From assembly GCA_003223255.1 (NCBI GenBank), contig QHYJ01000026.1, positions 80,305 through 133,995 on the forward strand: a DNA stretch of 53,691 nucleotides. The letters are read 5' to 3'. The position numbers and the translations under genes were made by a program. Under the pieces are notes generated by a model. That model was not told where the DNA came from. It saw only the letters and a program-made list of their open reading frames with translations, and made no database searches. Below are positions 34,639 through 43,610 of this stretch, in pieces. Position 1 is the first letter of the stretch. Every line of letters begins with the position of its first letter. The DNA comes from Acidobacteriota bacterium (lineage in GTDB: Bacteria; Acidobacteriota; Terriglobia; Acidiferrales; UBA7541).

Positions 34639-35496
34639 TTAGGATGCGTGCGGCCGCTTCACGGAATGAGCCAGCCCTAGGGCTTCCAGCAGGCAGATGA
34701 AGTACCAGCCAATGTCGGTTTGATACCAGCGCAGTCCCAGGCGCGCCGAGCCCGCGTGCGTGTGATGGTTCTTGTGCCAGTTTTCGCCCCACGCGGTCAG
34801 TTGAAAGGGGCCCAGCCACCACACGTTGATGCTGGAATCGCCGCCCTCCTTTGTTTCGCCGAGGTGCGTCAAGCTATTCACCAGGCACTGCAAGTGCAGT
34901 GAGTAGACCAACCGCATGGCGCCCATCCAGAAAAAGCCCATCCAGCCGAAGCCAAGAATCAGTCCACACAGAATCGAAAGCACAATGACCGGCGTTTCCG
35001 CCCATCCCCAGATTTTGTAAATTCCACCTGTCATTTCCGGCGCCCAACGCTTTTTGTCCGCAGGCTCGGTTTGATACAGCCAGCGCAAATGCGCCCACGA
35101 GAAGCCGCCTTGCTTTGGGCTCGAAATATCTTCAGGTTGATCGGTCACCGCGTGGTGCAGGCGGTGATAGGCGACCCAACTTGCGGGATGCCCCGAGCCG
35201 TTGAACACCGCCCAGAAAATCAGGAACTGCTCGACGATGGGATGGGTCTTGAGCGTCTTGTGCGCCAGCATGCGGTGATAACAAACGGTCGTGCCGAGTC
35301 CGCCGAGCGCGGTGAACAGCACGGTCATGCCCAGAATCTTGAAGCTGGGGAGGGGAAAGAGGATCAGGCCGATAACCGCAAGGACGTGAATTAAGATCAG
35401 GTAGGTGAAAACGCCTTCTTTCCCGTGCACCGGTTTCCAAAACGGACGGTCCCACGGGTGCGCCTGTGCCGCGTGCTGCGTCAAACTCATTTCCAT
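34639..35496 (-). CDS. Acyl-CoA (delta-9-type) fatty acid desaturase
   Basis: This is a 285-residue integral-membrane diiron desaturase that introduces a double bond into fatty acyl chains. The three His boxes are HRMLAH (74-79), HRLHH (111-115) and NWHKNHH (~258), in the order of stearoyl-CoA desaturases. There are four hydrophobic spans (YLILIHVLAVIGLILF; LGMTVLFTALGGLG; VIVLSILCGLILGF; GFFWMGAMRLVYSL). ATG 35496 has GGAGA upstream; an ATG two codons later is an alternative. It sits in a lipid-rich window together with the Tes-like enzyme and the patatin. Confidence 0.92.
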   Translation of the reverse strand: MEMSLTQHAAQAHPWDRPFWKPVHGKEGVFTYLILIHVLAVIGLILFPLPSFKILGMTVLFTALGGLGTTVCYHRMLAHKTLKTHPIVEQFLIFWAVFNGSGHPASWVAYHRLHHAVTDQPEDISSPKQGGFSWAHLRWLYQTEPADKKRWAPEMTGGIYKIWGWAETPVIVLSILCGLILGFGWMGFFWMGAMRLVYSLHLQCLVNSLTHLGETKEGGDSSINVWWLGPFQLTAWGENWHKNHHTHAGSARLGLRWYQTDIGWYFICLLEALGLAHSVKRPHAS

Positions 35497-35695
35497 GTAT
35501 TCTCCGATGATCCGTAAGATTGAAGGCGCTGGTACCCCGGACCTACTCCAGCGAAAGGTCATCTATCAGGATAACATTGACTGCAAAAGAAATGTGGAAA
35601 AAGTGAACGGGCGTGTGACAGCCGAAGTCTGACAGTTAGCCTCCTACGATTTAGCCTTTTAATGACGGGACATTGGCGAGAAAGCACGAACTTCC

Positions 35696-36442
35696 CTACG
35701 AATGGAGCTTCCAAACGATCTGGCGCAGCATGCCGAGAAGGAGTTCGGCATCGGCAGACGAAAGATACATCCGCCGAATCAAGCGGCGGATCTTCTCGTC
35801 GGCTGGCGCTGCCGAACGCGTGTTGGTTTTGCTTGGGGAGTTCTTGTGGTAGCCGCTGGTCTGCAAAGCGTCGAGCAAGAGCGCCGTGACTCGTTCGAGG
35901 TCGCCCGCCGTGGCGCGCGCTACTTTTTCCTGCGACGTGCCCGATTTCGCGTCGCGGGCTAATTCATACAGGCAGACGGCGACCGCCTGACCCAGGTTCA
36001 TCGACCGATGCTCTTCGCGCGTCGGAATGCGCAGCAGCCAATGGCAATAGCTAAGGTCTTCGTTCGAAAGCCCGCGCTTTTCCGAACCAAAAAGAAGCGC
36101 CACCCGTTCCGTGTTGAGGCGCTTTCGAATCAGCCGCCCGGCCTGCTGCAAATCGCACACCTTGTGCTGCGGATCGCGCCGGCTGAGTGCGGTCGTGCCC
36201 ACAATGAGCGAAAAGCCTGCGACAGCCTCCTCCACGGATTTGAATTCTTCGGCCTGCGCGAGCAGTGGTGTCGCGCCCACCGCAGAACGCGCATCGCGAA
36301 ACGCCAATTCGTAGGGATTCACCACACGCAGATGCAAAAAGCCAAAATTGCTCATCGCGCGGGCCGCGGCGCCGATGTTCAGCGGATTCCGCGTGTTCAC
36401 CAGCACCACGCACAACCGTTCGTAGTCGCTTTCTCTAGACAA
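35696..36442 (-). CDS. trmJ: tRNA (cytidine/uridine-2'-O-)-methyltransferase, TrmJ-like
   Basis: This is a 248-residue SpoU-class (SPOUT) methyltransferase. Motif 1 is NTRNPLNIGAAARAMSNFGF, motif 2 VALLFGSEKRGLSNEDL, and motif 3 LRIPTREEHRSMNLGQAVAV, which form the SAM-binding trefoil knot. The order and a C-terminal helical extension fit TrmJ, which methylates position 32 of tRNAs. The start codon is TTG 36442. The subtype is inferred, as other SpoU members share the motifs. Confidence 0.88.
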   Translation of the reverse strand: MSRESDYERLCVVLVNTRNPLNIGAAARAMSNFGFLHLRVVNPYELAFRDARSAVGATPLLAQAEEFKSVEEAVAGFSLIVGTTALSRRDPQHKVCDLQQAGRLIRKRLNTERVALLFGSEKRGLSNEDLSYCHWLLRIPTREEHRSMNLGQAVAVCLYELARDAKSGTSQEKVARATAGDLERVTALLLDALQTSGYHKNSPSKTNTRSAAPADEKIRRLIRRMYLSSADAELLLGMLRQIVWKLHS

Positions 36443-36528
36443 GGGCCTCTAATCTACAACGCGGACACCCTAACTCAATGCGGGGCGCTGACCTTCTTGG
36501 TCAGGGGGGAGCAACGCCCGCGTGTTCA

Positions 36529-38109
36529 TCATAAGGAGAAGCTGGTAGCAAAAAATTGTGCGTGTGTCATCCTGAGGCCGCGCTTTTTGCGGCCGAAGGA
36601 TCTCAACCGATCCGCAGACCTGTCACTTTCCATCGATTGCGAATTATCCGGCGCTTCCCGCACGCCGTTGGTCAGATATTCGTGAATGGATTTTGCAGCG
36701 CGTCGTCGAGCCCCCATCGCCAAGATAACCGTGGCGCTTCCAGTAACGATATCGCCGCTCGCAAAAACGCCTCTTCGGGACGTCCGCTGCGACGAAGCAT
36801 GCGCTTGAATGTAGCCGCGCTTGTCGGTTGCCAGACCGGGAGTCGTACTTTGCACGATGGGATTCGCGCTCGTGCGGAGCGCAATCACGGCCACAGAAAT
36901 CGGCAATTCAAACTCCGAGCTTGCAATCGGTACCGGGCGCCGGCGTCCCGAAGCATCCGGTTCGCCCAGCTCCATCCGTACACACCGCGCCGCTCGAAGC
37001 CACCCTTTGCCGTCCGAGAGGAATTCCACCGGATTCGTGAGCATGTGAAACTCGATGCCTTCCTGTTGGGCGTGATGCACTTCTTCAATGCGCGCGGGCA
37101 TCTCCGCTTCGCTGCGGCGATACACAACGTACGTCTTGCGCGCCCCCAGGCGCAGCGCCGAACGAATCGCATCGAGCGCGGTATTGTCGCCTCCAATCAC
37201 GGCAACGTCTTTCCCATGCAAATCCAGCATCGGCTCGTCATATTTCGGAAACTGGTAAGCCTTCATCAAGTTGATGCGCGTCAAAAATTCATTCGCGGAG
37301 TACACGCCGGTTCCAATGCTCGCCGGGGATCCCCGTGAACTGTGGCGATCCCGCGCCGGTGCCGATGGACACCGCGTCAAATCCTTCTTCGCCCATCAAT
37401 TCGTCGATGGTGACTGTCCGGCCCAGCACGACGTCCGTTTCAAACTCCACGCCCATGTCCCGCAGATAGTCCAGTTGTTCGCGGATAATTTGCTTTGGCA
37501 AGCGAAACTCCGGAATGCCGTAGACCAGCACGCCGCCAAGTTCATGAAGCGCCTCAATCACGCGGACCTTGTGCCCCCTCTGAGCCAGGTCACCTGCCAC
37601 AGTCAGCCCGACAGCCCGCTTCCCGCGACCGCCACTTTCTTTCCCATCGGCGGCACTTTTGGCAAGTGGCGAATCCCCATGCGCTGTTCGTAGTCCGCAA
37701 CAAACCTCTCCAGGTACCCTATGCCTAGCGGCTTCACGTTTTTGGCTTTGCCCAGCGTGCAGCCCGCTTCGCAGTGATCTTCCTGCGGACAAACGCGTCC
37801 CGTAATCGCTGGCAGCACATTGTCTTCCCGGATTTTCGACGCAGCCGCCGCGAAATCGCCCGCCACAAGGAATTGAACAAATTCCTTAACTTTGACGCCC
37901 ACGGGGCATCGCTGCATGCAAGTGGCTTTCGCACACTCCAGGCAGCGCAGTGCCTCCTGGCGCGCCAGTTCCGGCGAATAGCCCAGGTTCACTTCCGTGA
38001 ACGCCGAGCTGCGCTGCGCCGCATCTTGTTCCGGCATCGCCTGCCGCGACACTTTCATGCGCTCTTTCAGCGTCAGCGGATTCAGCGAAGGCGCGACTGG
38101 CGGCTTCAT
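36529..38109 (-). pseudogene. nfnB: NfnB/GltD-like NADPH:ferredoxin (glutamate synthase beta-type) subunit, two frameshifts
   Basis: This is a flavoprotein of the glutamate-synthase-small-subunit type. With the adjacent NfnA-like subunit it resembles the ferredoxin:NADP transhydrogenase. It reads in three pieces: (1) from ATG 38109, with an N-terminal Fe-S motif (CLECAKATCMQRCPVG; CPQEDHCEAGC) to KKVAVAGSG; (2) after an indel near 37615, GLTVAGDLAQRGHKVRVIEA to GIPGEHWN; (3) after an extra base near 37305, GVYSANEFLTRINLMKAY, DVAVIGGDNTALDAIRSALR and GVFASGDIVTGSATVILAMG. Pieces 1 and 3 share a frame. The C-terminal ~40 residues beyond HEYLTNG are encoded partly by the repeat at 36565. Symbol by resemblance. 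Confidence 0.8.
36565..36606. repeat. Dispersed hairpin repeat TGTCATCCTGAG...GAAGGATCTCAA (copy 1)
   Basis: A 42-bp element starts TGTCATCCTGAGG and ends CCGAAGGATCTCAA. It has an internal GGCCGC / GCGGCC stem around a T-rich loop. The same ends occur in inverse orientation at 47986-48029. It lies inside the reading frame of the nfnB-like gene's 3' end. Confidence 0.75.
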
Positions 38110-38138
38110 CGCCCGCCTCCTGGCAGAACCGCGGTTCT

Positions 38139-38993
38139 TCAGCTAGCGCGCCCACTTTTCCTGCTTGCGCTTCGCGCTCGCACAAAAAATTCTTCCATCG
38201 AGCGCCGTTCCGCCTCCCGGTACATCGCGTTGCGCTGGACCAAAACATCGAAATTCACCCCATGCGCCTCAAACTCCGGCCCGTCCACGCACGCAAATTG
38301 GCTTTTGCCATCCACCAGCACGCGGCAGCCTCCGCACATGCCCGTGCCATCAATCATGATGGGATTGAGGCTGACCACCGTGCGAATCCCCAGCGGGCGG
38401 TCGGTTCGGCGACGGCTCGCATCATCACCACAGGACCGGCCGCGAGCACCAGATCAATTTGCGTCCCGCGCGCGATGAGTTCACGCAGCCAGTCGGTCAC
38501 CAAACCTTTCTGTCCATAACTACCGTCATCGGTGGTCACGATCAGTGTATCGCTCACCGCACGCATTTCCCGCTCCAGAATCACCAGTTTTTTGTTCCGA
38601 GCGCCAACAATGGAAATCACCTCGTTGCCCGCGCGCTTCAGCGCCGCCGCCGTGGGATACGCCTGTACCCACGCCCCATCCCAGCACCACGGCTGTCCCG
38701 AACTTGTTGATTTCCGAAGGTTTACCCAAAGGGCCAACCACGTCAGCCAGAGTATCCGCGGGCTTCAAAGTGTGAAGCATATGCGTGGTCTTGCCTACCG
38801 CCTGCACGACGATGCTGATTGTTCCCGCCGCGGGGTCTGAATTCTCAATGGTTAGCGGGATGCGCTCGCCCCGCTCGCCGATGCGCACGATGACAAACTG
38901 TCCAGACTTTTGCTTACGGGCAATCCGGGGAGCTTCAATGACGAAGCGCATGATAGCCGGGGCTAGGAGTTGAGCCTGCTGGATTTTGAACAC
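38139..38993 (-). pseudogene. nfnA: NfnA/SudB-like FAD/NAD-binding ferredoxin-NADP reductase subunit, two frameshifts
   Basis: This is the PyrK-like partner of the gene downstream. Piece 1 (GTG 38993) has FKIQQAQLLAPAIMRFVIEA, GQFVIVRIGERGERIPLTI and TAVVLGWGVGTG. Near 38670 the frame shifts to AYPTAAALKRAGNEVISIVG then TDDGSYGQKGLVTDWLREL. Near 38395 it shifts again to TVVSLNPIMIDGTGMCGGCR with Cys ligands for the 2Fe-2S cluster, ending near FACVDGPEFEAHGV. Pieces 1 and 3 share a frame. Each break looks like a 1-nt change. If real, both subunits are dead; if the breaks are consensus errors, the pair is intact. It is 29 bases upstream of nfnB. Confidence 0.8.
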
Positions 38994-39312
38994 ACGCGCT
39001 CCGCGACGATTTCAATTCTTATTTTCAGGCTCGTCCGACCGCCCCAGCCGTGACATCGGTCACATAGCAAAGTGACGTGCGCACCGAGCTCTCTTGTGCT
39101 CCGGTTGCACAACAGGCGAGCCGTAACATAGACTGGTTTTCGGGTAGAAGCATTGCGCCTGCCCACCTGGCCTGTGAATTCCAGCCTTTCTGAGGCCTAG
39201 TGGCATGGCCGACTCCATTTCGCTTCGTGACCTCGCATCGCGAGGGGCTTCGCGCCGAGCGCCGCATGCGTGAAACTTTGCAGCAAAAGCGTCTGCTGGC
39301 AGGGGGAGCAGA
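38994..39312. other. Divergent intergenic region nfnA / pckG
   Basis: About 320 bases between oppositely oriented genes. I see no gene here. It must hold both promoters. GGGGGAGCA just before GTG 39313 serves as the pckG ribosome binding site. No clear operator was found by eye. Confidence 0.4.
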
Positions 39313-41067
39313 GTGGCGACTCCACTGCAAAATTGGGTTGAAGAAGCCGCAAGGCTCACCAAGCCGGAGCGCGTCGTGTATTGCGACGGCTCCGAAGCCG
39401 AATACCGTCGCATGGTCGAGTTGATGCTGCGTGCGGGAGACACCGTCACGCTGAACCAGAAAGCCTACCCCAACTGCCACCTGCATCGCAGCTCCGTCAA
39501 TGACGTTGCGCGCACCGAACATTTGACCTTCATCTGCTCGCGGGACAAAGATGACGCCGGCCCGACCAACAATTGGATGGATCCGGACGCTGCCAAACAC
39601 AAAGTAGGAAGGCTCTTCGATGGCGCCATGCGCGGCCGCACCATGTACGTCGTGCCCTACATCATGGGTCCGGCGGTTTCCCCCATCAGCAAAGTCGGCG
39701 TCGAAGTAACCGACAGCCCCTATGTCGTAGCCAGCATGCGCATTATGTCGCGTATAGGCCAGGTTGCTCTGAACCGCCTTGGCCCTTCGAACGAATTTGT
39801 ACCCGGCTTGCATGCGCTGGGGGATCTCGATCCTATGCGCCGCTACATCCTGCATTTCCCGGAAGAAAAGCTGATTTGGAGCATTGGCTCGGGCTACGGC
39901 GGAAACGCGCTGCTGGGCAAGAAGTGTTTTGCGCTGCGCATCGCCAGCGTGATGGCGCGCGAACAGGGCTGGATGGCGGAGCACATGCTTATCCTGGGGC
40001 TGGAAGCGCCCAGTGGAAAAGTGATCTACATGGGCGCAGCGTTTCCCAGCGCCTGTGGCAAAACGAATCTCGCCATGATGGTATCGGCCCTGGAGAGCCA
40101 GGGCTACCGCGTGTGGACCGTAGGCGATGACATCGCCTGGATGAAAATCGCCGATGACGGTTATCTGCACGGGATCAATCCGGAGGCAGGATTCTTCGGC
40201 GTGGCGCCCGGCACCGGAATGCTCACCAATCCAAACGTCATGGGCGCGCTGCACAAAAACACTTTATTTACCAACGTCGCCATGACTGCGGAGTGCGAGC
40301 CCTGGTGGGAAGGCATCGGCAGCAATCCTCCCGCAGGACTGATCAACTGGAAGGGTGAGCCTTGGGATTCCTCCAAAGGCCCCGCGGCGCACCCGAACGC
40401 GCGTTACACCGTGCCGGCAAAGCAATCGCCCAGCATTTCGCCGAAATGGGAAGCGCCCGAAGGCGTGCCCATCTCCGCGTTCATCTTTGGCGGAAGGCGC
40501 GCGCGTGTGGCGCCGCTCGTGTACGAATCGTTTGACTGGCAGCATGGCGTCTTTGTGGGCGCGACGATGGCTTCGGAGACCACTGCGGCCGCCAGTGGCG
40601 ACGTTGGCGTGACGCGTCGCGATCCCATGGCCATGCTGCCGTTCTGCGGTTATAACATGGCGGACTATTTCGGCCACTGGCTGCAAATGGGGAAGAAAAT
40701 CCCCAGGCCGCCCAAGATTTTCCACGTCAACTGGTTCCGCAAAAGCGCGGACGGAAGATTCCTGTGGCCCGGTTACAGCGAGAACGTGCGCATCCTGAAA
40801 TGGATTCTCGAACGCGTGGAAGGCCGCGGCGCAGCCCAAGAAACCCCGATCGGCTATGTGCCGGCGAAGGGCGGCCTGACGCTCGACGGAATGAAGATTT
40901 CCGATGATGCGCTGAACGAATTGCTCCGCGTGAATCCCGCCGATTGGGAAACCGAGCTGGAGGATTCCAAGCAGTTCCTAATGAAATTCGGCTCCCGCCT
41001 GCCCAAAGAGATTCGCGAAGAGCACGCGAAACTCTCCAAACGCTTCCACCACGTCGTCACCGCGTAG
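39313..41067 (+). CDS. pckG: Phosphoenolpyruvate carboxykinase (GTP)
   Basis: PckG converts oxaloacetate and GTP to PEP, CO2 and GDP, the first step of gluconeogenesis. The 584-residue protein has the GTP-type P-loop FPSACGKTN with catalytic Cys (247-252), the metal and substrate motifs VGDDIAWM, and RRDPMAMLPFCGYNMADYF. Length and motifs fit the GTP rather than the ATP class. GTG 39313 is preceded by GGGGGAGCA. A small gene follows 7 bases after the stop. Confidence 0.95.
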   Translation: MATPLQNWVEEAARLTKPERVVYCDGSEAEYRRMVELMLRAGDTVTLNQKAYPNCHLHRSSVNDVARTEHLTFICSRDKDDAGPTNNWMDPDAAKHKVGRLFDGAMRGRTMYVVPYIMGPAVSPISKVGVEVTDSPYVVASMRIMSRIGQVALNRLGPSNEFVPGLHALGDLDPMRRYILHFPEEKLIWSIGSGYGGNALLGKKCFALRIASVMAREQGWMAEHMLILGLEAPSGKVIYMGAAFPSACGKTNLAMMVSALESQGYRVWTVGDDIAWMKIADDGYLHGINPEAGFFGVAPGTGMLTNPNVMGALHKNTLFTNVAMTAECEPWWEGIGSNPPAGLINWKGEPWDSSKGPAAHPNARYTVPAKQSPSISPKWEAPEGVPISAFIFGGRRARVAPLVYESFDWQHGVFVGATMASETTAAASGDVGVTRRDPMAMLPFCGYNMADYFGHWLQMGKKIPRPPKIFHVNWFRKSADGRFLWPGYSENVRILKWILERVEGRGAAQETPIGYVPAKGGLTLDGMKISDDALNELLRVNPADWETELEDSKQFLMKFGSRLPKEIREEHAKLSKRFHHVVTA

Positions 41068-41074
41068 TTTCCCC

Positions 41075-41317
41075 ATGTCGCTGAGCGAACTCGTGCGCGC
41101 TTACCGTTTGCGCGCCGGCGATTTTGGCCGGCCCGTCGCGCTTTCCGCCTTCGCTCTCTCGCTCATAGAAACGGAGCGGCTTTTTTCCGCTTACGAAGAG
41201 GATTACCACATCGGCCGTTTCTTTCACTTCACCGAAAGCTACGGCCAGAAATTCTCGATCAACGGCTTCTCCTCCACGCACGTTTCCATCGATGCGGAAA
41301 TCGAAACGATTCTTTAG
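41075..41317 (+). CDS. Small hypothetical protein in operon with pckG
   Basis: This is an 80-residue protein that starts 7 bases after the pckG stop, so it is very likely cotranscribed. It is soluble, with aromatic-rich segments (ALSLIETERLFSAYEEDYHI then GRFFHFTESYGQKFSINGFS). Family not recognised. I note that it could be regulatory for PEP carboxykinase, but nothing in the sequence shows this. Confidence 0.55.
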   Translation: MSLSELVRAYRLRAGDFGRPVALSAFALSLIETERLFSAYEEDYHIGRFFHFTESYGQKFSINGFSSTHVSIDAEIETIL

Positions 41318-41375
41318 ACTCTGATCCGGGGCGGCTACAGCATCGCCTTGCTCCGGCCGAATGGCCGCTGCCTCT

Positions 41376-41849
41376 TTAGGCGGTGGCGGCCTTCACTTGC
41401 GACAGGGCCGCGGCGACTTCCTTCAGATCCGGCACGACGGGAATGTCATAATCCTTGAACCAAGCCACGTTTCCAGCTTTGTTGACGATGGCGATGGCGC
41501 GTCCGGTGATTCCCTTATCCGCCAGATACACGCCGTACTTTTCGCTCATGGCGCCGCGCGGATGAAAGTCCGCCAGCAACGAATATTTAATGCCCATCCT
41601 GTCCGCGAAAGCCTTGTGCGACCACACGCTGTCCACGCTGACCCCCAGGACTTCCGCGTCCAGCGTCTCGAATTTCTTCATGTCATTCACAAAGCAGGTG
41701 TGCTCGTTGGTGCAGGTGGGGCTCCAGTCCAGCGGATACCACACCAGCACGACGTTCTTCTTTCCCGCGAAATCCGACAACTTCACTTCCTTCTTCTCCT
41801 GATTTTGCAACGTAAAATCTGGCGCTTTCTTTCCGACCGCGATGCTCAT
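41376..41849 (-). CDS. Peroxiredoxin (AhpE/BCP-like)
   Basis: This is a 157-residue thiol peroxidase of the AhpC/TSA superfamily. The peroxidatic Cys is C46 in YPLDWSPTCTNE. C52 (TNEHTC) could act as resolving Cys in a BCP/PrxQ-like way. LGVSVDSVWSHKAFADRMGI and LLADFHPRGAMSEKYGVY match the family. Its ATG overlaps the amidohydrolase stop by 4 bases and uses GGAGGAAGAT as ribosome binding site, so it is the last gene of an MFS - amidohydrolase - peroxiredoxin operon. Confidence 0.92.
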   Translation of the reverse strand: MSIAVGKKAPDFTLQNQEKKEVKLSDFAGKKNVVLVWYPLDWSPTCTNEHTCFVNDMKKFETLDAEVLGVSVDSVWSHKAFADRMGIKYSLLADFHPRGAMSEKYGVYLADKGITGRAIAIVNKAGNVAWFKDYDIPVVPDLKEVAAALSQVKAATA

Positions 41850-43600
41850 ATCTTCCTCCTGATCGAATGGGCTGTAGAGTCTCCCAGCATCTTACCTAAA
41901 CCCTTCGGCTCAATCCAAACGGCCAGGCCAACGAAAGTTTTTAGCACGCGAATGGAAAGAATCTCCGGCGGCGGAATTTTCGTAACGTCTTTCGCGACGA
42001 CCGTTAAATCCGCCAGCTTGCCTTTTTCGATGGAACCCTTGTTGCTTTCTTCAAACTCCGCATAGGCTGCCTCAACCGTATAGCCGCGTAACCCCTCTTC
42101 GAGCGTGAGTCTTTGCTCGGCGTGCCAGCCTCCCGGCGGATTGCCTTGCGCATCCTGCCGTGTGATGGCGGCATAGATTCCGTAGTGCGGGTTGAGCGTC
42201 TCGCCAGGAAAATCTGAACTCAGCGGCAGGTGTGCGCCGGAATCTTTCACCGAACGCCAGGCATACGCGTACTTCGCGCGCTCGGGGCCGAGCCGCTTTT
42301 CGGCCCACGCCATGTCGGACGTAGCGTGGGTGGGCTGCATCGAGGCAATGACGCCCAGTTTCGCAAACCGCGGAATATCTTCCGGCGCAAGCACTTGCGC
42401 GTGCTCGACACGCAGACGCGGGTCGTGCGCATCGGGTACTTCTTTCTCTGCTCGCTCGTAAGCGTTCAGTACGCTGCGATTCGCGGCGTCTCCGATGGCG
42501 TGCGTGCAAACTTGAAAGCCAGCGTGCAGTGCGCGCCGCGTCAAGTCATAAACGTCTGCTTCCGGCGTCGTCATCACGCCTTTGGTTTGCGGAGCGTCGC
42601 TGTAAGGCTCCAGGAGCGCCGCCCCGCGCGAACCCAACGCGCCATCCGCAAAAAGTTTGAAGGAACGAATGGTCAGTTGATGATGGGGATCGATTTCCGG
42701 CCCGCGCTTGAGCCATTCGTCGACTACATGTTTGTCCGCGCCATCCAGCATGGCGTAAACGCGCAGCGGCATGTGGCCTTCGCTCAGCAGTTCGTGAAAC
42801 GCCTGGACCATCAGCGGCGTGACCTTGGCTTCATGGACCGAAGTCAGCCCATTGCGGACGCATTCGCGCGCTGCGAGTTGCATGCCGCGCTTCGCCTGCA
42901 CCAGGGTCATCGGCGGAATGCGCTTGGCGACCAAATCCTGCGCGCGGTTGAGCAAAATGCCGGTGGGCTCGCCCGTTTTCTCGTCGCGCAGAATTCTTCC
43001 ATTTTCAGGGTCCTCGGTGTCCTTGTTGACGCCAGCAAGCTCCAGCGCCCGCTGATTGGCCCAGGCCGCAAACGTATGCAGGCCGACAAGAAACACAGGA
43101 TTATTTGGCGTGGCCGCGCTCAGCGCCTGATTCGTAGGGTAGTTCGAGGCCCATTTGCCTTCGTCCCAGCCCCAGCCGAGAATCCATTCGCCAGACGCAG
43201 CCGAAGCGGCCCTTTGCTTCACGCGTTCGATGATCTCCTTTTCGTCAGGAATGTCTTTGAGATTCAGCCGCACCAGGCTCTCGCCGAGATTGATCAGGTG
43301 CGTGTGCGCATCGATGATGCCGGGGAGAACTGTAGCGCCATGAAGGTCCATGGTGCGCGCGGGTTTGGGATAGAGCCGTTTTGCTTCATCCGTGCTGCCA
43401 ACCCATAGGATGCGATCGCCTTGGGTGGCGATGGCCTGTGCGGAAGGCTGCCTGTCGTTCATCGTGACGACATGCGCGTTAAGCAGGAGCAGATCGGGGT
43501 TGGAACTTTGCGCCGAAAGCGAAATGGAGGAAAAGAGCAGCGCAAAAAAGCAGGACGCATAACCGCGCGCCGCCCTGTGCAAACGAAACGCAATATTCAT
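41846..43600 (-). CDS. Exported amidohydrolase (YtcJ-like)
   Basis: This is a 584-residue metal-dependent hydrolase of the YtcJ branch. A signal peptide (ASCFFALLFSSISLSAQ) is followed by PDLLLLNAHVVTMND and the first metal motif GIIDAHTHLINLGESLVRLN. Later come a likely metal Lys/His region (FKLFADGALGSRGAALLEPY), VCTHAIGDAANRSVLNAY, RVEHAQVLAPEDIPRF and LPLSSDFPGETLNPHYGIYA with the catalytic Asp. ATG 43600 with GGAGAACG upstream is preferred to the GTG one codon earlier. The substrate is unknown. It starts 11 bases after the MFS stop and overlaps the peroxiredoxin start. Confidence 0.88.
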   Translation of the reverse strand: MNIAFRLHRAARGYASCFFALLFSSISLSAQSSNPDLLLLNAHVVTMNDRQPSAQAIATQGDRILWVGSTDEAKRLYPKPARTMDLHGATVLPGIIDAHTHLINLGESLVRLNLKDIPDEKEIIERVKQRAASAASGEWILGWGWDEGKWASNYPTNQALSAATPNNPVFLVGLHTFAAWANQRALELAGVNKDTEDPENGRILRDEKTGEPTGILLNRAQDLVAKRIPPMTLVQAKRGMQLAARECVRNGLTSVHEAKVTPLMVQAFHELLSEGHMPLRVYAMLDGADKHVVDEWLKRGPEIDPHHQLTIRSFKLFADGALGSRGAALLEPYSDAPQTKGVMTTPEADVYDLTRRALHAGFQVCTHAIGDAANRSVLNAYERAEKEVPDAHDPRLRVEHAQVLAPEDIPRFAKLGVIASMQPTHATSDMAWAEKRLGPERAKYAYAWRSVKDSGAHLPLSSDFPGETLNPHYGIYAAITRQDAQGNPPGGWHAEQRLTLEEGLRGYTVEAAYAEFEESNKGSIEKGKLADLTVVAKDVTKIPPPEILSIRVLKTFVGLAVWIEPKGLGKMLGDSTAHSIRRKI

Positions 43601-43610
43601 CACCGTTCTC

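Noticed and set aside
39025-40254. 409-codon open frame on the minus strand across pckG
   Set aside because: Antisense to intact pckG, no motif, no ribosome binding site.
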